A DNA stretch of 49,994 bases from a bacterium. GTDB taxonomy: Bacteria; Calditrichota; Calditrichia; RBG-13-44-9; J042. This document shows positions 17,411 through 25,825 of this stretch, piece by piece (positions within the stretch are counted from its first letter, which is position 1; each line of letters begins with the position of its first letter). The notes under the pieces were generated by a model that saw nothing but the letters and a program-made list of their open reading frames with translations, was not told where the DNA came from and ran no database searches. The translations under genes were made by a program, and so were the position numbers. Where the stretch lies: the NCBI GenBank assembly GCA_015485355.1, contig WFTQ01000045.1, positions 1 through 49,994 on the forward strand, given 5' to 3'.

Positions 17411-18543
17411 AGAAACGGATTTTGATTACCGGTGGTGGTACGGGGGGTCACGTGTACCCTGCCATAGCCACCATGGAAGCCTTAAGTGCGATGGGGGAGT
17501 TCGAATTTCTTTATGTGGGTGGAAGAGGTGGTATCGAAACCCGCATCATTCCGGAGTGGGGTGTGCCCTTGCGCACGATCTGGATATCCGGGTTTCAACG
17601 GTACCTGACCTGGAGAAATGTTCTGTTCCCGTTCAAGCTGGGAGTGAGTCTGGTGCAGAGTTGGTGGATTCTACGGCGATTCCGGCCTCATCTGGCCATT
17701 GGGACGGGTGGCTATGTTACCGGCCCGGTGCTGTTTGCGGCGTACCGGATGGGGATTCCCGTATTGATTGAAGAGCAGGATGTATACCCTGGGATCACCA
17801 CCCGCTTGCTGGCCCCATACGCCCGGAAGATTTGTGTGGCGTTTGAGGGAGCCGGAAGGTTTTTGAAGGTGCCGTCGGATCGGGTTGTGGTGACGGGCAA
17901 TCCCGTGCGGCGGGATTTGACCGCCATAACGGCCGAAGAGGCGCGGCGGCGTTGGGGAATTCCCCCGGATGCCCGGGTCGTGCTGGTATTGGGTGGCAGT
18001 CAGGGGGCCCGTTCGATCAACCAGGCGATGCTTCGTATCCTGTCGGCGCTGTTGCAGCAACCCGGGGTCTGGGTGCTCTGGCAAACCGGGCCCCGCCGTT
18101 TTGCCGAGGTGGAGCCACAAGGCCGTCGGCGGGACGGACGGGTTCGGCTCCTACCCTACATCGAGGATATGGCCGCCGCCTATGCGGCCGCGGACGTGGT
18201 GATCACCCGGGCCGGAGCCCTGACCCTGGCGGAACTGGCGGTGGTGCAAAAACCGGCTATCCTGATTCCCTATCCCCATGCGGCGGGAAACCATCAGGAA
18301 CTCAATGCCCGGTATATCGAATCTCTGGGAGCCGCAGTGGTCATACCCGAACATCCCGGTTGGGAAAAGCCGTTGCTTCAACATTTGCAAACCTTGCTGG
18401 CATCGGCGGCCCAACGGCAACGCATGGCCCGATGCTGGGCCCCCGTGTCCCGAAAAGATGCGGCTCGCAAAATTGCCCGAATGGCTCTGGATTTGCTGGA
18501 AACCAATCCCTCTTTAAAAACGACGCCAACGGAGGTGCCTTAG
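17407..18543 (+). CDS. murG: Lipid II synthase MurG (GlcNAc transferase)
   Basis: A 378-aa GT28 enzyme that adds GlcNAc from UDP-GlcNAc to lipid I on the inner face of the cytoplasmic membrane. N-terminal GGGTGGHVYPAIA (about 8-20), GTGGYVTGPVL, EEQDVYPGITTRLLAPYA, GNPVRRDL; C-terminal domain VLGGSQGARSIN, ADVVITRAGALTLAELAVVQKPAILIPYP and AAGNHQELNA. Standard length. It overlaps ftsW by ATGA and ends 2 bp before the murC GTG, so tight coupling on both sides. Confidence 0.96.
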   Translation: MKKRILITGGGTGGHVYPAIATMEALSAMGEFEFLYVGGRGGIETRIIPEWGVPLRTIWISGFQRYLTWRNVLFPFKLGVSLVQSWWILRRFRPHLAIGTGGYVTGPVLFAAYRMGIPVLIEEQDVYPGITTRLLAPYARKICVAFEGAGRFLKVPSDRVVVTGNPVRRDLTAITAEEARRRWGIPPDARVVLVLGGSQGARSINQAMLRILSALLQQPGVWVLWQTGPRRFAEVEPQGRRRDGRVRLLPYIEDMAAAYAAADVVITRAGALTLAELAVVQKPAILIPYPHAAGNHQELNARYIESLGAAVVIPEHPGWEKPLLQHLQTLLASAAQRQRMARCWAPVSRKDAARKIARMALDLLETNPSLKTTPTEVP

Positions 18544-18545
18544 TC

Positions 18546-19922
18546 GTGCGTTTGGGAAAAATTCGTAAAATTCACTTCGTGGGCATCGGTGGTATCGGGA
18601 TGAGCGGTATTGCGGAATTGCTTTTAAACCTGGGCTATCAGGTGAGCGGCTCTGATCTCAATCCCTCCGAAATCACCCGACACCTGGAAGAAAAAGGCGC
18701 CCGAATTTTTAAAGGACATGCCCCGGAGCACGTTCGGGGAACTCAAGTATTGGTCTATTCCAGTGCGGTAACCCCGGATAACGTGGAAATCCAGGAAGCC
18801 CTCCGTCGCAAGATCCCGGTCATCAAACGTGCCGAGATGCTGGCAGAGCTTATGCGATTGAAGCACGGAATCGCCATTGCCGGCACCCATGGAAAAACCA
18901 CCACCACTTCCATGACCGGGGCGGTGTTGACCGAGGGTGGATTGGACCCCACCCTTATCATTGGGGGAAAGGTAAAAGCTTTAAATACCAATGCAAAGTT
19001 AGGGAGCGGCGATTTTCTGGTGGCCGAAGCCGATGAGTTCGATCGCAGTTTCTTATTTCTGGTCCCTACGATTGCGGTGATCACCAATGTGGAGCCCGAG
19101 CATCTGGATAGTTATCGGGATTACGAGGATCTCAAAGATGCCTTTGTATCATTTGCCAATAAGGTGCCTTTTTACGGAAAAATCATTGCATGTTTGGACG
19201 ATCGGGGGGTACAAGAGGTGTTGTCCCGATTTAAGAGGCGGGTGGAGACTTACGGTTTCAGCAGCCAGGCCGATCTGGTGGCTCGCCACGTGCGCTGGGA
19301 AAAGGGACGGCAGGTCTTTCAGGTGTTCTACCATCAGAAAGCATTGGGAACCATACGGTTACAGGTTCCCGGGGCCCACAATGTGCTCAATGCGCTGGCC
19401 GCCGTCGCCGTAGGACTGGAACTGGACGTTCCTTTCCGCACCATACAACAGGCGCTGGCCGATTTTACCGGGGTCAACCGTCGGTTCGAGATCAAGGCGG
19501 AAGTCAACGGTATTCTGCTGGTGGATGATTATGCCCATCATCCCACCGAGATTCAGGCCACGTTGGAAGCCGCCCGTACCGGGTGGCCGGAACGGCGCAT
19601 AGTGGCCGTCTTTCAACCGCATCTGTACAGTCGGACCCAAAAGTTTTATCGCGAGTTTGCCCGATCGTTCCTCGATGCCGATGTGCTCTTTGTACTGGAT
19701 GTGTATCCAGCCCGAGAGGCGCCTATCGAGGGAGTTAGTGGCCGCTGGATTGCCGATGCCGCCGTCGAGATGGGCCATCGCCAGGTCTTTTTTGTGGAGG
19801 ATAAAACCCGGGTGGCCCATGCCGTGGCCCCCCATGTGCGTCCTGGAGATATGATCATTACCATTGGTGCCGGCGATGTCTGGCGCATTAATCAGCGTTT
19901 ACTGGATTGGTTGACCCGATAA
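18546..19922 (+). CDS. murC: UDP-N-acetylmuramate--L-alanine ligase MurC
   Basis: A 458-aa Mur ligase adding L-alanine to UDP-MurNAc, first step of the stem peptide. HFVGIGGIGMSGIAELLLN, YSSAVTPDNVEI, P-loop IAGTHGKTTTTSM, VAEADEFDRSFL, NVEPEHLDSY, GVNRRFEIKAE, VDDYAHHPTEI, FQPHLYSRTQ and DVYPAREAPIEGVSG are all present. It starts at GTG 18546 with GGAGG ten bases upstream. The same frame is open far back through murG, but those 198 upstream codons are antisense-like shadow sequence and not part of the protein. Confidence 0.96.
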   Translation: MRLGKIRKIHFVGIGGIGMSGIAELLLNLGYQVSGSDLNPSEITRHLEEKGARIFKGHAPEHVRGTQVLVYSSAVTPDNVEIQEALRRKIPVIKRAEMLAELMRLKHGIAIAGTHGKTTTTSMTGAVLTEGGLDPTLIIGGKVKALNTNAKLGSGDFLVAEADEFDRSFLFLVPTIAVITNVEPEHLDSYRDYEDLKDAFVSFANKVPFYGKIIACLDDRGVQEVLSRFKRRVETYGFSSQADLVARHVRWEKGRQVFQVFYHQKALGTIRLQVPGAHNVLNALAAVAVGLELDVPFRTIQQALADFTGVNRRFEIKAEVNGILLVDDYAHHPTEIQATLEAARTGWPERRIVAVFQPHLYSRTQKFYREFARSFLDADVLFVLDVYPAREAPIEGVSGRWIADAAVEMGHRQVFFVEDKTRVAHAVAPHVRPGDMIITIGAGDVWRINQRLLDWLTR

Positions 19923-19939
19923 CAAGGATGGAAGGAAGG

Positions 19940-20908
19940 ATGACCAAGGCCGAGACAACTTTCTGGCAATTGTTGAAGCGGCGTTTCGGCGCCAGCTGTT
20001 GGTTGAACGAACCCCTGTGGCGCCACACGGCCTATCGGGTGGGGGGACCGGCCGATGCCTTCATAAAACCGGCCACCCTTCAGGATCTGCAGGAAGTTAT
20101 CCACTGGTGTTATCGGGAGGGGGTGCCCTTCCAGGTGCTGGGAAAAGGGGCCAACGTCCTGGTGCACGATCGCGGTTATCGGGGAGTCATCCTTTCGCTG
20201 GAAACCTGTTGCGGCGATATTCGGCGGAAAGGAAGGGTACTGACGGTGGGAGCGGGTGTGCCGGTGCAGAAGTTGGTGGCCTACTGCGAAGAACGGGGAT
20301 TGGCAGGCCTTCAATTTATGTCGGGCATTCCGGGAACCGTGGGTGGGGCATTGATGATGAATGCGGGTGCCTTTGGTGGGGAGATTGGGGATCGGGTGCT
20401 CTGGGTGGAGGCGCTGAACCGGCAGGGCCGGCGGCGACGGATCTCCCGCGAACAAGCCGGGTTCGGGTATCGGCGGGCAACCGGGTTGCGAGGCCTGGTT
20501 CTGCTGGGTTGCCGGCTGCATCTGGAAGAAGGTTCACCGGATCAATTACGACAACAGCGACAGGCCATTGTCCTCCGGCGGGAAAAGAACCAGCCGCTGG
20601 ATTATCCCTCTTGCGGTTCTGTTTTTAAACGGCCGCCCGGTGAGTATGCCGGACGATTGATCGAACGGGCGGGGGGAAAGGGCCTGCGCGTAGGCGGTGC
20701 CATGGTGTCCCCCAAACATGCCAACTTCATCTTAAACGTGGCCGGGGCCACCGCCCGGGATATCTTTCACCTCATCGTCACGGTTCAGCAACGGGTGTAT
20801 CGGCAAACCGGAGTGTGGTTGGCGCCCGAGGTAAAATTCATCGGTTTCTCGGAACAGGAATTGCAACAATTGGAAAAGCCGGAAAATGGGACAACGTCGG
20901 AGGGTTAA
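19940..20908 (+). CDS. murB: UDP-N-acetylenolpyruvoylglucosamine reductase MurB
   Basis: A 322-aa FAD enzyme reducing UDP-GlcNAc-enolpyruvate to UDP-MurNAc. HTAYRVGGPADAFIKP and VLGKGANVLVHD are FAD-binding motifs; GLAGLQFMSGIPGTVGGALMMNAGAFGGEI (in halves: LQFMSGIPGTVGG and ALMMNAGAFGGEI) is the conserved core; the YPSCGSVFKRPPG Ser is the proton donor; the C-terminal EVKFIG Glu completes the site. The CGSVFKRP arrangement suggests type II MurB. ATG 19940 sits behind a GGAAGGAAGG run; in-frame ATG 19928 is possible. ftsQ starts inside its last 23 bp. ddl, often found here, is absent. Confidence 0.95.
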   Translation: MTKAETTFWQLLKRRFGASCWLNEPLWRHTAYRVGGPADAFIKPATLQDLQEVIHWCYREGVPFQVLGKGANVLVHDRGYRGVILSLETCCGDIRRKGRVLTVGAGVPVQKLVAYCEERGLAGLQFMSGIPGTVGGALMMNAGAFGGEIGDRVLWVEALNRQGRRRRISREQAGFGYRRATGLRGLVLLGCRLHLEEGSPDQLRQQRQAIVLRREKNQPLDYPSCGSVFKRPPGEYAGRLIERAGGKGLRVGGAMVSPKHANFILNVAGATARDIFHLIVTVQQRVYRQTGVWLAPEVKFIGFSEQELQQLEKPENGTTSEG

Positions 20909-21668
20909 CATATCCCTTTGGGGGGGAGTCCACTTTACTCCTCGAGCAACCTTCGGGACCCTGGTGCTGCTGTTGTTGGGATGGGGAATCGTGAATGGGG
21001 TGAATTATTTGAAACATCAATCGAATCTGTTCCGGCTGCGGGAGGTTCGGGTGGAGGGACTGACCTACCTGCCCCGGGGGCGCATTCTGGAATTGGCCGA
21101 GGTCGAAAAAGGAGTGCCGTTGTTCTCCATCTCGCCGCAACAAGTGGCCCGGCGCATTCTGCAAAACAAATACGTGCGGGCGGTAAGTGTACGCCGGCTG
21201 ATACCCGCCACCCTGTTGATTGCCGTGTGGGAGCGACAACCGGTGGCCTACCTGATCGATCGGTATGAATATATTGTGGACGAAACGGGCATTATTTTGC
21301 TCAAACCTGCGGCTGTTTCTGTTGGGGAGCTTCCCCTCATTACCGGTCTGAAAGTGGCAAAATTGCTGAAAAATCGGGAGCCATTGTATCGAGCCCTGGA
21401 ACTCATCGAGAAAATTCAGGAAGTGGATCCCACGATACTGGGATTGTTATCCGGGATTCACATGGAAACGGATGGGACCCCAAAGCTGATTCTGATTAAA
21501 GGAGGCGCGCAGGTGGAACTGGGAAAGGAGCAACACTACCGGCGGCTATACCTAATCAGTCGGTTTCTAAAACGCAAAAAGATCTGGCAAAATTTACCCC
21601 GCATCCGTCGGATCGATGTTACCTTTGATAACCGTATCATTGTTGAATATAAAACCCAAAAAGGATGA
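20886..21668 (+). CDS. ftsQ: Cell division protein FtsQ/DivIB
   Basis: A 260-aa bitopic division protein: basic cytoplasmic start, transmembrane helix about 21-41, then POTRA-like domain about 48-118 (FRLREVRVEGLTYLPRGRIL, NKYVRAVSVRRLIPATLLIAV in halves, and ERQPVAYL) and a beta domain to the end. FtsQ links FtsL/FtsB to FtsA/FtsZ and controls septal synthesis. Its sequence is divergent, but topology, POTRA pattern and position directly before ftsA make the call firm. ATG 20886 overlaps murB by 23 bp; the stop overlaps the ftsA start by 4 bp. Confidence 0.93.
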   Translation: MGQRRRVNISLWGGVHFTPRATFGTLVLLLLGWGIVNGVNYLKHQSNLFRLREVRVEGLTYLPRGRILELAEVEKGVPLFSISPQQVARRILQNKYVRAVSVRRLIPATLLIAVWERQPVAYLIDRYEYIVDETGIILLKPAAVSVGELPLITGLKVAKLLKNREPLYRALELIEKIQEVDPTILGLLSGIHMETDGTPKLILIKGGAQVELGKEQHYRRLYLISRFLKRKKIWQNLPRIRRIDVTFDNRIIVEYKTQKG

Positions 21669-22909
21669 AAAGGGCAATGGAAGGTCGACTTATTACCGGT
21701 CTGGATATCGGCACGACCAAGGTTTGTGCCGTCATCGTAAAGGAAGACGCCGATGGCGTGATGAACGTGGTGGGCATGGGAAGTGCACCCTCGCACGGCA
21801 TCCGTAAAGGCGTGGTGGTAAACATCGATAAAACGGTGCAGGCCATCCAGCAGGCCATGGAAGAGGCCCAGCGGATGGCCGGCGCATCCGTGGATGGGGT
21901 GTTTGTGGGCATTGCCGGGGATCATATCCGCAGTCTGAACAGCAAGGGCATTGTGGGGGTTTCTCGGGACGATCATGAGATTACCGAGGAGGATGTGGAG
22001 AGAGCCATCAATGCGGCCAAGGCATTGGCTTTGCCCATTGATCGAGAAATCATTCACGTCATTCCCCAGGAGTTTATTGTGGACGATCAGGATGGCATTC
22101 ATGATCCGGTTGGGATGGCGGGGGTGCGCCTGGAGGTGGAAGTGCACATCGTCACGGCTGCGGTGACCTCGGCCCAGAACATTGTCCGGAGTGTCCAGCG
22201 GGCGGGATACACGGTGCAGGAAATTGTACTGGAACCCCTGGCTTCCAGCCTGGCCGTGCTGGATGAAGACGAGCGCAATCTGGGGGTGGTGCTGGTGGAT
22301 CTGGGGGGAGGAACCACGGATGTGGCCATGTTCTTCGACGGACACATCCGAAATACCTCGGTGGTCGCCCTGGGAGGGCAGCATGTCACCAACGATATCG
22401 CCATCGGTTTACGAACCCCTCCGGAGCAGGCAGAGGACATTAAAATCCGATATGGTACCGTATTGGGAGACGACCTGGAGGGGGAGGAACAGATCATGGT
22501 GCCGGGTGTGGGCGGTCGCCCTTCGCGGATGCTTTCCCGCTCGGTGCTGGTGGATATCATAGCTCCCCGGATGGAAGAGATTCTGACCCTGACGTTTCAG
22601 AAGATGAAGAAATCGGATATTCTGGAGCTGATGGCCGCCGGGGCGGTGATCACCGGGGGAGGCGCTCTGCTCCCCGGAACCGTGGAGCTGGCCGAACGCA
22701 TTTGGGGATTGCCGGTCAAGCTGGGTGTGCCCCGCGAGATGGGGGGGCTTTCCAATTCCATTCAAAATCCCATCTACAGCACTGCGGTGGGATTGTGCCT
22801 TTACGGGGCTCAGTATCACGAGGGGGGATATTTTTCGGATGTCAAGGGCGGTAATCTGTGGGATGATGTATTCGAGAGCCTGAAGCGTTTTTTTCGACGT
22901 TTTTTTTGA
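21665..22909 (+). CDS. ftsA: Cell division protein FtsA
   Basis: A 414-aa actin-like protein that tethers FtsZ to the membrane. Phosphate-1 motif GLDIGTTKVCAVIVKE (about 12-27), the SHS2/1C subdomain (about 85-165), phosphate-2 VDLGGGTTDVAMFFDG, and adenosine motif GAVITGGGALLPG. It ends in an amphipathic, basic/aromatic helix, DDVFESLKRFFRRFF, the membrane-targeting sequence. Two start codons are possible: ATG 21665 overlapping ftsQ, or ATG 21677 after AAAAGG; I keep the first. ftsZ follows after 244 bp. Confidence 0.95.
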   Translation: MKRAMEGRLITGLDIGTTKVCAVIVKEDADGVMNVVGMGSAPSHGIRKGVVVNIDKTVQAIQQAMEEAQRMAGASVDGVFVGIAGDHIRSLNSKGIVGVSRDDHEITEEDVERAINAAKALALPIDREIIHVIPQEFIVDDQDGIHDPVGMAGVRLEVEVHIVTAAVTSAQNIVRSVQRAGYTVQEIVLEPLASSLAVLDEDERNLGVVLVDLGGGTTDVAMFFDGHIRNTSVVALGGQHVTNDIAIGLRTPPEQAEDIKIRYGTVLGDDLEGEEQIMVPGVGGRPSRMLSRSVLVDIIAPRMEEILTLTFQKMKKSDILELMAAGAVITGGGALLPGTVELAERIWGLPVKLGVPREMGGLSNSIQNPIYSTAVGLCLYGAQYHEGGYFSDVKGGNLWDDVFESLKRFFRRFF

Positions 22910-23009
22910 TCGCCGGCGGGGCAGGAATGGAATGGGTGGGTCGTATCATGCGTCGTACCCGGAAAAAGAAACGTAAGTGAATAAAAAAATGGAAATTAGA
23001 GAAAAAAGG

Positions 23010-23038
23010 TTGATTTTCCCGAGGAAATTGATTAAATA
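23010..23038 (+). promoter_or_regulatory. Possible internal promoter before ftsZ
   Basis: TTGATT (23010-23015), 17-nt spacer, TAAATA (23033-23038) in the AT-rich 244-bp gap between ftsA and ftsZ. A separate ftsZ promoter is common in dcw clusters. AT-richness makes chance matches likely. Confidence 0.4.
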
Positions 23039-23153
23039 CCAAGAAATAAATTCAATAAAACCAATGACTAAAATTCTTTTCAAAGTCTGCACAGGGAAGT
23101 GGATAGGCAAATTGGGATAAACCATGAAGCTCATTTAACCAGAGGAGGCGTTT

Positions 23154-24326
23154 ATGGCCATTGAATTTGACGAATTCGCCGAGATGACCGCCAAAATGAA
23201 GGTGGTAGGGGTTGGTGGTGCCGGTGGAAATGCCATTAATACCATGGTGGAAGCCGGTTTGACCGGAGTCGATTTTGTTGCCATTAATACAGATGCCCAG
23301 GCGTTGGACAACAACAAGGCTCAAATCCGGGTACAGATTGGCAAGAACTTAACGCACGGCCTGGGTGCGGGGGCGAATCCTGAAATCGGTCGACAGGCCA
23401 TTGAAGAGGATCGGGAAGAGGTGATACGGGTCTTATCCGGTGCGGATATGGTGTTTGTGACGGGTGGCATGGGGGGAGGCACCTGCACGGGAGCGGCACC
23501 GGTGGTGGCCGAAATTGCACGGGACATGGGGGCCCTCACGGTGGGTATTGTGACCAAACCGTTTGCCTTTGAGGGACTGATCCGGATGAAACGCGCCGAA
23601 CAGGGCATCGAAGAGTTGCGGAAACACGTGGATACCCTGATCGTCATTCCTAACCAGCGATTGTTTGCGGTGGTGGAAAAAAACACCCCCTTGCTCGATG
23701 CCTTCAAAGTGGCCGATGAAGTCTTGCTGCATGCCACCAAAGGCATTTCGGATTTGATTGCCGTTCCTGGACTGGTGAACCTGGATTTTGCCGATGTCCG
23801 CACCATTATGGCCGAAATGGGGGATGCCCTCATGGGTACCGGCTATGCCAAAGGCGAAGGCAAGGCGGTGGCGGCGGCCCAAATGGCTATCTCCAGTCCC
23901 TTACTGGAAGGGGTCTCTATCCGGGGGGCCCAAGGCGTGTTGGTGAATATCTGTGGCGGACGGGATCTGAGTCTGCACGAGGTGAACGAAGCCACCACCA
24001 TCATTCATGAAGAGGCCGGCGAGGCTGCCAATGTGATCTTTGGCGCCGTGATCGACGAAAAACTGAACGATGAAATTTTTATTACCGTGATTGCTACCGG
24101 TTTTCGCGCCGATAGCAAACAGCTGGTGGAACGAAAGGATTCCTTCGGGGACGAGAAAAACCCCAAAGTACTGGAATTGCCCACCTTTTTACGGGACCAG
24201 AAAAAGAAAGAATCCACCAGAAAGAAGAGTGCCGATCCCCCCGCCGGGAAAACCGGGGAACTGCCTTTCGAGGATGATATCGACGATCTGGATATCCCCA
24301 CCTTCTTACGCAAACAAATGGATTGA
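23154..24326 (+). CDS. ftsZ: Cell division GTPase FtsZ
   Basis: A 390-aa tubulin homologue forming the Z ring. GTP-binding domain: [16 protein letters not shown] (about 15-30), AINTDAQAL, tubulin signature 107-113, and the T7 loop [11 protein letters not shown]. Two oddities. The signature reads GGGTCTG instead of the usual GGGTGTG, with Cys at 111 (codon TGC, 23484-23486). The FtsA-binding C-terminal peptide occurs twice: LPTFLRDQ at 342-349 and IPTFLRKQ at 381-388, separated by a charged linker. GAGGAGG precedes ATG 23154. Last gene of the dcw cluster, followed by a hairpin. Confidence 0.97.
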   Translation: MAIEFDEFAEMTAKMKVVGVGGAGGNAINTMVEAGLTGVDFVAINTDAQALDNNKAQIRVQIGKNLTHGLGAGANPEIGRQAIEEDREEVIRVLSGADMVFVTGGMGGGTCTGAAPVVAEIARDMGALTVGIVTKPFAFEGLIRMKRAEQGIEELRKHVDTLIVIPNQRLFAVVEKNTPLLDAFKVADEVLLHATKGISDLIAVPGLVNLDFADVRTIMAEMGDALMGTGYAKGEGKAVAAAQMAISSPLLEGVSIRGAQGVLVNICGGRDLSLHEVNEATTIIHEEAGEAANVIFGAVIDEKLNDEIFITVIATGFRADSKQLVERKDSFGDEKNPKVLELPTFLRDQKKKESTRKKSADPPAGKTGELPFEDDIDDLDIPTFLRKQMD

Positions 24327-24346
24327 TTCTGGCAAGCCTCCTCTCT

Positions 24347-24376
24347 CAGATGCCCATTCTCCGGAATGGGCATCTG
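24347..24376 (+). terminator. Hairpin terminator at end of dcw cluster
   Basis: A perfect 13-bp stem, CAGATGCCCATTC (24347-24359) and GAATGGGCATCTG (24364-24376), with a 4-nt loop, 20 bp after the ftsZ stop. The following GGTGGTTGTGCCTTTCC is only weakly T-rich. The hairpin lies between convergent genes and may act on both, or protect 3' ends. Confidence 0.6.
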
Positions 24377-24491
24377 GGTGGTTGTGCCTTTCCGAAGAGG
24401 TCTCAATCCCCGGGGTCGATTACCGAATGCCGTTCAGACCCGGACAGGGTCTGCGGTTTCTCTTGTGGCGGCCTCCCCCAACGGCGTGCCG

Positions 24492-25802
24492 CTAAAAACT
24501 ATATTTAATTTCCAGAAAGGCGCGGGAATATTTTTGGTTCTGACCAAAAGGGCTGTCTTCAGGACCTCTAAAGAGGGTGACGCCTCCATACACATTTAAG
24601 CCATCCGCCAATTCGTGGTACAGGATGGGCAGAATGAATAAATCCCGGTGTTTCGCGTTCATGACGCCGATCAGTTGCAGCGAGGTGTAGGGAAGGATCT
24701 GATAAACCAAACGGGTGGAAAGGGAACTTTCCAGGGGTTCTGGAATTCGAGGAGCAGGATTGCCCAATTGACGCCACATGAGGCGTTCTCGATCCGGATC
24801 ATACTTCAGACGCCGCAACTGAGAGCATTGCAGCGTCAGGCTGAGATCGTCACTAAAACGGTAATCGAACCCCAGAATATATTGGATAAACGGGTTTTCC
24901 AGGAATACATTGCGGCCCTGTCGATCGCGGGTCCGAAAATAGGCCCCTTCTCCCTTAATGACCCAACGCCCCTGCGTAACCACAAAATCCCCGCCGATAA
25001 TCTGGATGGGATTATACTGTTCCTGCCACAGGATGGCCTCGGGCACGTGATACGCATTGAGCCGGGGTTGAATGCGGATGTCTGGAAACTTATGGAACCC
25101 CTGGAAATAACTGATCGAGTAATCGATGCCCAGCCATTGAGAAGAGAGTTTCATGGCCCATTCGGCGTTGGCCAGCCGATTTTCCGGTAAGGCGGCCGGA
25201 AGCTTTTCCACCGGGTAAGGGCCCATTGTTTTCGGTACCTCGATGGGGATTTTGTTCGGTTGAAACCGTGGGATGAGCACACCTTCCAACGACCACCCGC
25301 CCAAATATAGGGTGAATCTGGCAGCCATCACCGGTATGCGGTAATCTTCGATCTCGGCGGCGATGTTCTGGTAATCCCAGGGGTTGATGTTATCCGTGGG
25401 ATTGATCCAATCGGCCTTTCCCCAGAAGATGAACTGTTTGCCCAGGCGCAGGTCGAAGAAAGGAAAATACAGATCAATATAACTTTCCACCGGGTAAATT
25501 TCCATTCCCCGGGCCCGAGATTCCTGAGCCAGTCCGGTCACGGCGGTTTCTTCAAAGTTGAAATTGACCGCGGTAAACAGAGCCGCCCGCCGGCCCAGGG
25601 TTTGGGTCAACACCAATTGCAGCCGACTCCCCAGACGATCGTAGGGATAAGGCGCATTGGTATTGACGTGATAAAACAATTTGAAATAGCCCCCCAGCGA
25701 GGGTTGCGCCCTGCCCGGCTGCCAGAACAGCGGGACCAGCATCAGGACGACGCCGATGCGCCTCAGGAGGGAAGTCGGTGTCGCATGCCCCAGGGTTTTC
25801 AT
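24492..25802 (-). CDS. Outer-membrane beta-barrel protein, DUF1302-like
   Basis: A 436-aa protein with a signal peptide (hydrophobic core LLRRIGVVLMLVPLFW, cleavage probably after GRA near 32). Alternating aromatic beta-strands run throughout and the last residues are EIKYSF, a C-terminal Phe as in BAM-assembled barrels. LRLGKQFIFWGKADWINPTD (in halves: LRLGKQFIFWG and KADWINPTD) recalls DUF1302/alginate-export-like barrels. ATG 25802 is preceded by GGGAAAGCGG and lies 23 bp after the LolA-like gene's stop; an open frame further upstream overlaps that gene and is ignored. Last gene of the TetR-MMPL-LolA-like operon, so probably the outer-membrane acceptor or exit channel. Family is tentative. 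Confidence 0.82.
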   Translation of the reverse strand: MKTLGHATPTSLLRRIGVVLMLVPLFWQPGRAQPSLGGYFKLFYHVNTNAPYPYDRLGSRLQLVLTQTLGRRAALFTAVNFNFEETAVTGLAQESRARGMEIYPVESYIDLYFPFFDLRLGKQFIFWGKADWINPTDNINPWDYQNIAAEIEDYRIPVMAARFTLYLGGWSLEGVLIPRFQPNKIPIEVPKTMGPYPVEKLPAALPENRLANAEWAMKLSSQWLGIDYSISYFQGFHKFPDIRIQPRLNAYHVPEAILWQEQYNPIQIIGGDFVVTQGRWVIKGEGAYFRTRDRQGRNVFLENPFIQYILGFDYRFSDDLSLTLQCSQLRRLKYDPDRERLMWRQLGNPAPRIPEPLESSLSTRLVYQILPYTSLQLIGVMNAKHRDLFILPILYHELADGLNVYGGVTLFRGPEDSPFGQNQKYSRAFLEIKYSF

Positions 25803-25825
25803 TCCGCTTTCCCGAGTTGTCTCAC

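Noticed and set aside
17952-18545. Long open frame running through murG into murC that would give a 656-aa protein
   Set aside because: The upstream part is out of frame with murG, Gly/Arg-rich shadow sequence. MurC proper begins at GTG 18546 with GGAGG and has normal length from there.
22927-22980. 17-codon basic micro-ORF (MEWVGRIMRRTRKKKRK) between ftsA and ftsZ with AGGA upstream
   Set aside because: Too short to judge; no way to separate it from chance without conservation or ribosome profiling.
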